Assembly (NCBI RefSeq): GCF_018141425.1
Contig: NZ_CP058561.1
Location: 4,898,001-4,962,000 of the forward strand
DNA: 64,000 nucleotides
Reading direction: 5' to 3'
DNA from: Vallitalea guaymasensis
Lineage (GTDB): Bacteria > Bacillota > Clostridia > Lachnospirales > Vallitaleaceae
This document shows positions 63,019 through 64,000 of the stretch, one piece after another. The first letter of the stretch is position 1; each line of letters opens with the position of its first letter. A program made the position numbers and the translations under genes. The notes beneath the pieces are model-generated. The model made no database searches. It worked only from the letters and a program-made list of their open reading frames with translations, and was not told the origin of the DNA.

Positions 63019-63888
63019 ATGTTAGCTATATTACTTGGAATATTAAAAATTTTTTTATATATAATATTGTTTATAATACTATTTGTGGTATTATGTATAT
63101 TAACTATACTGTTTGTGCCAATAAGATATAGTGCCCAAGGTGAAAAATATGATACAATAAAGCTGGATGTGAAAGTTAATTGGTTGCTTCACATCATATC
63201 CTTTAAGTATCATATGGATGAAGATACCAAAATGAGCCTAAAAATTTTTGGTAAAGACATTATGGCAGAAAAGAAACATAAAAAGGTAAAAAAAGTTAAT
63301 AATAAAAAGAGTAGGAAAAAACAAAAGAAAAAAGACATTAGAGTTAAATCAGATAATGAAATAAAAGAAGACAACAATGACAAAGTAAAGTTAGATGACA
63401 AGGTTAATCAACAAAGTGAAGAATTAAATAAGAAGAGAGTTAAAAAAAGTAGTAAAAGAAAAGAAAAAAAGACAAAGAAGAAAAAGAATAAAGATAGTAA
63501 AGGTAAAGACAAGGTAGCAAGTAAATGGAAACAAATATACAGTACCATAAAAGATTTTATCAAAGATGAAGAAAATCGGGCTGTCATTAAAATGATAAAA
63601 GATAAAGTTCTAAAAATGATAAAACACATTTTACCTAAGAAATTCGAGTCTAAGTTGATTATTGGTACTGGTGATCCAGCTTCAACAGGATATGTAGTAG
63701 GTGCAGTAAGTATATTATATACTGTTACTGGTAATAAATTAAAGGTTGTCCCTGATTTCAATGAGAAAATATTTCAAGGATGTTTTTATGGAAAAGGGAA
63801 AATATATTTAATTGTGCTGCTAAAAAATACATTAAGTATTATTTTAGATAAAAGAGTAAGAAAAATATATAAAACATATAAGGTATAA
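63019..63888 (+). CDS. DUF2953 family protein (YtfI-like)
   Basis: This 289-residue protein has one N-terminal membrane helix (about 8-33) and the DUF2953 strand pattern FVPIRYSAQGEKYDTIKLDVKVNWLLHIISFKYH. A very Lys-rich linker (about 88-165) is far more basic than usual. The C-terminal part contains GTGDPASTGYVVGAVSILY. In Bacillus subtilis ytfI lies just before ytfJ (gerW); the same order is seen here, which supports a role in sporulation. Confidence 0.85.
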   Translation: MLAILLGILKIFLYIILFIILFVVLCILTILFVPIRYSAQGEKYDTIKLDVKVNWLLHIISFKYHMDEDTKMSLKIFGKDIMAEKKHKKVKKVNNKKSRKKQKKKDIRVKSDNEIKEDNNDKVKLDDKVNQQSEELNKKRVKKSSKRKEKKTKKKKNKDSKGKDKVASKWKQIYSTIKDFIKDEENRAVIKMIKDKVLKMIKHILPKKFESKLIIGTGDPASTGYVVGAVSILYTVTGNKLKVVPDFNEKIFQGCFYGKGKIYLIVLLKNTLSIILDKRVRKIYKTYKV

Positions 63889-63925
63889 AAAATAGTATAT
63901 CTAATGAACTTAAGGAGGAAAATAA

Positions 63926-64000
63926 ATGGAATCAAATTTTAAAAAAACTGTGGAATCATTATTTAATGGAATGGAAAATTTCGTTTCTACAAAAACAGTA
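63926..64000 (+). CDS. Start of a GerW (YtfJ)-family sporulation protein, cut by window end
   Basis: The first 25 codons (MESNFKKTVESLFNGMENFV and onward) match the N-terminal helix of GerW-type proteins. AAGGAGG lies 8 bases before the ATG. The position after a DUF2953 gene supports the call. The rest lies outside the window. Confidence 0.75.
   Translation, partial: MESNFKKTVESLFNGMENFVSTKTV

Overview
This is an AT-rich window from a spore-forming, low-GC Firmicute of the Clostridia type. The main signs are a GerA-type germination receptor subunit, CotF-like coat proteins, the start of a GerW (YtfJ) homologue, strong AGGAGG ribosome binding sites, and a glycine riboswitch ahead of a two-subunit (PA/PB) glycine cleavage operon. 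The gene mix (GH38 alpha-mannosidase, xylose operon, adenosylcobalamin-dependent ribonucleotide reductase) would suit a free-living anaerobe such as Vallitalea or a relative, but that assignment is only an impression. I saw no rRNA, tRNA, CRISPR array or prophage.

Layout. 1-7 kb: the end of a short-chain dehydrogenase, a HAD hydrolase, class II ribonucleotide reductase nrdJ with a promoter overlapped by a pair of NrdR-like boxes, a small membrane protein, and an ABC-F protein. 7-10.5 kb: a decayed IS256-family element with three internal deletions, and a secreted SLH/transglutaminase-like protein flanked by two copies of a short repeat. 10.7-15.3 kb: an ABC transporter (FtsX-like permease plus ATPase) in an operon with a membrane protein carrying about ten PASTA-like repeats. 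15-23 kb: a cysteine-desulfurase-like aminotransferase, DUF421 and DUF4363 proteins, a methyltransferase, a germination receptor subunit, and a GH38 mannosidase. 23.4-32 kb: tandem glycine riboswitch, then gcvT-gcvH-gcvPA-gcvPB-lpdA, followed by an Lrp-type regulator and alanine dehydrogenase, so this is a glycine and alanine catabolism block. 32-38 kb: acetyltransferase, LUD protein, and xylA, a ROK regulator and xylB. 38-45.5 kb: a pseudo-rhomboid, a large secreted metallophosphatase, a tiny Asp/Tyr/Cys-rich protein, and a processive GT2 glycosyltransferase with a membrane acyltransferase. 45.6-48.3 kb: a MutS2-like ATPase behind a long leader with a 7-codon ORF and three terminator-like hairpins. 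48.3-54.3 kb: Cys-rich and coat-type small proteins around an MscS/YbdG channel-ung-topB cluster. 54.4-64 kb: an S1-domain protein, an operon of a zinc-ribbon membrane protein with two ABC-2 permeases and an unknown helical protein, and then the DUF1461-DUF2953-gerW sporulation-type cluster, cut by the window end.

The most unusual feature is a pair of closely related intergenic RNA-like elements at 37966-38207 and 45370-45551. Both have an identical, perfect 22-bp closing helix around a conserved core with two CAGGACG motifs. One copy is compact; the other carries two extra hairpins in one arm. I do not recognise the family. It could be a new small RNA class, a structured mobile repeat, or a known candidate motif that I cannot place without a covariance-model search. 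The second most interesting feature is the attenuator-like leader of the MutS2-like gene.
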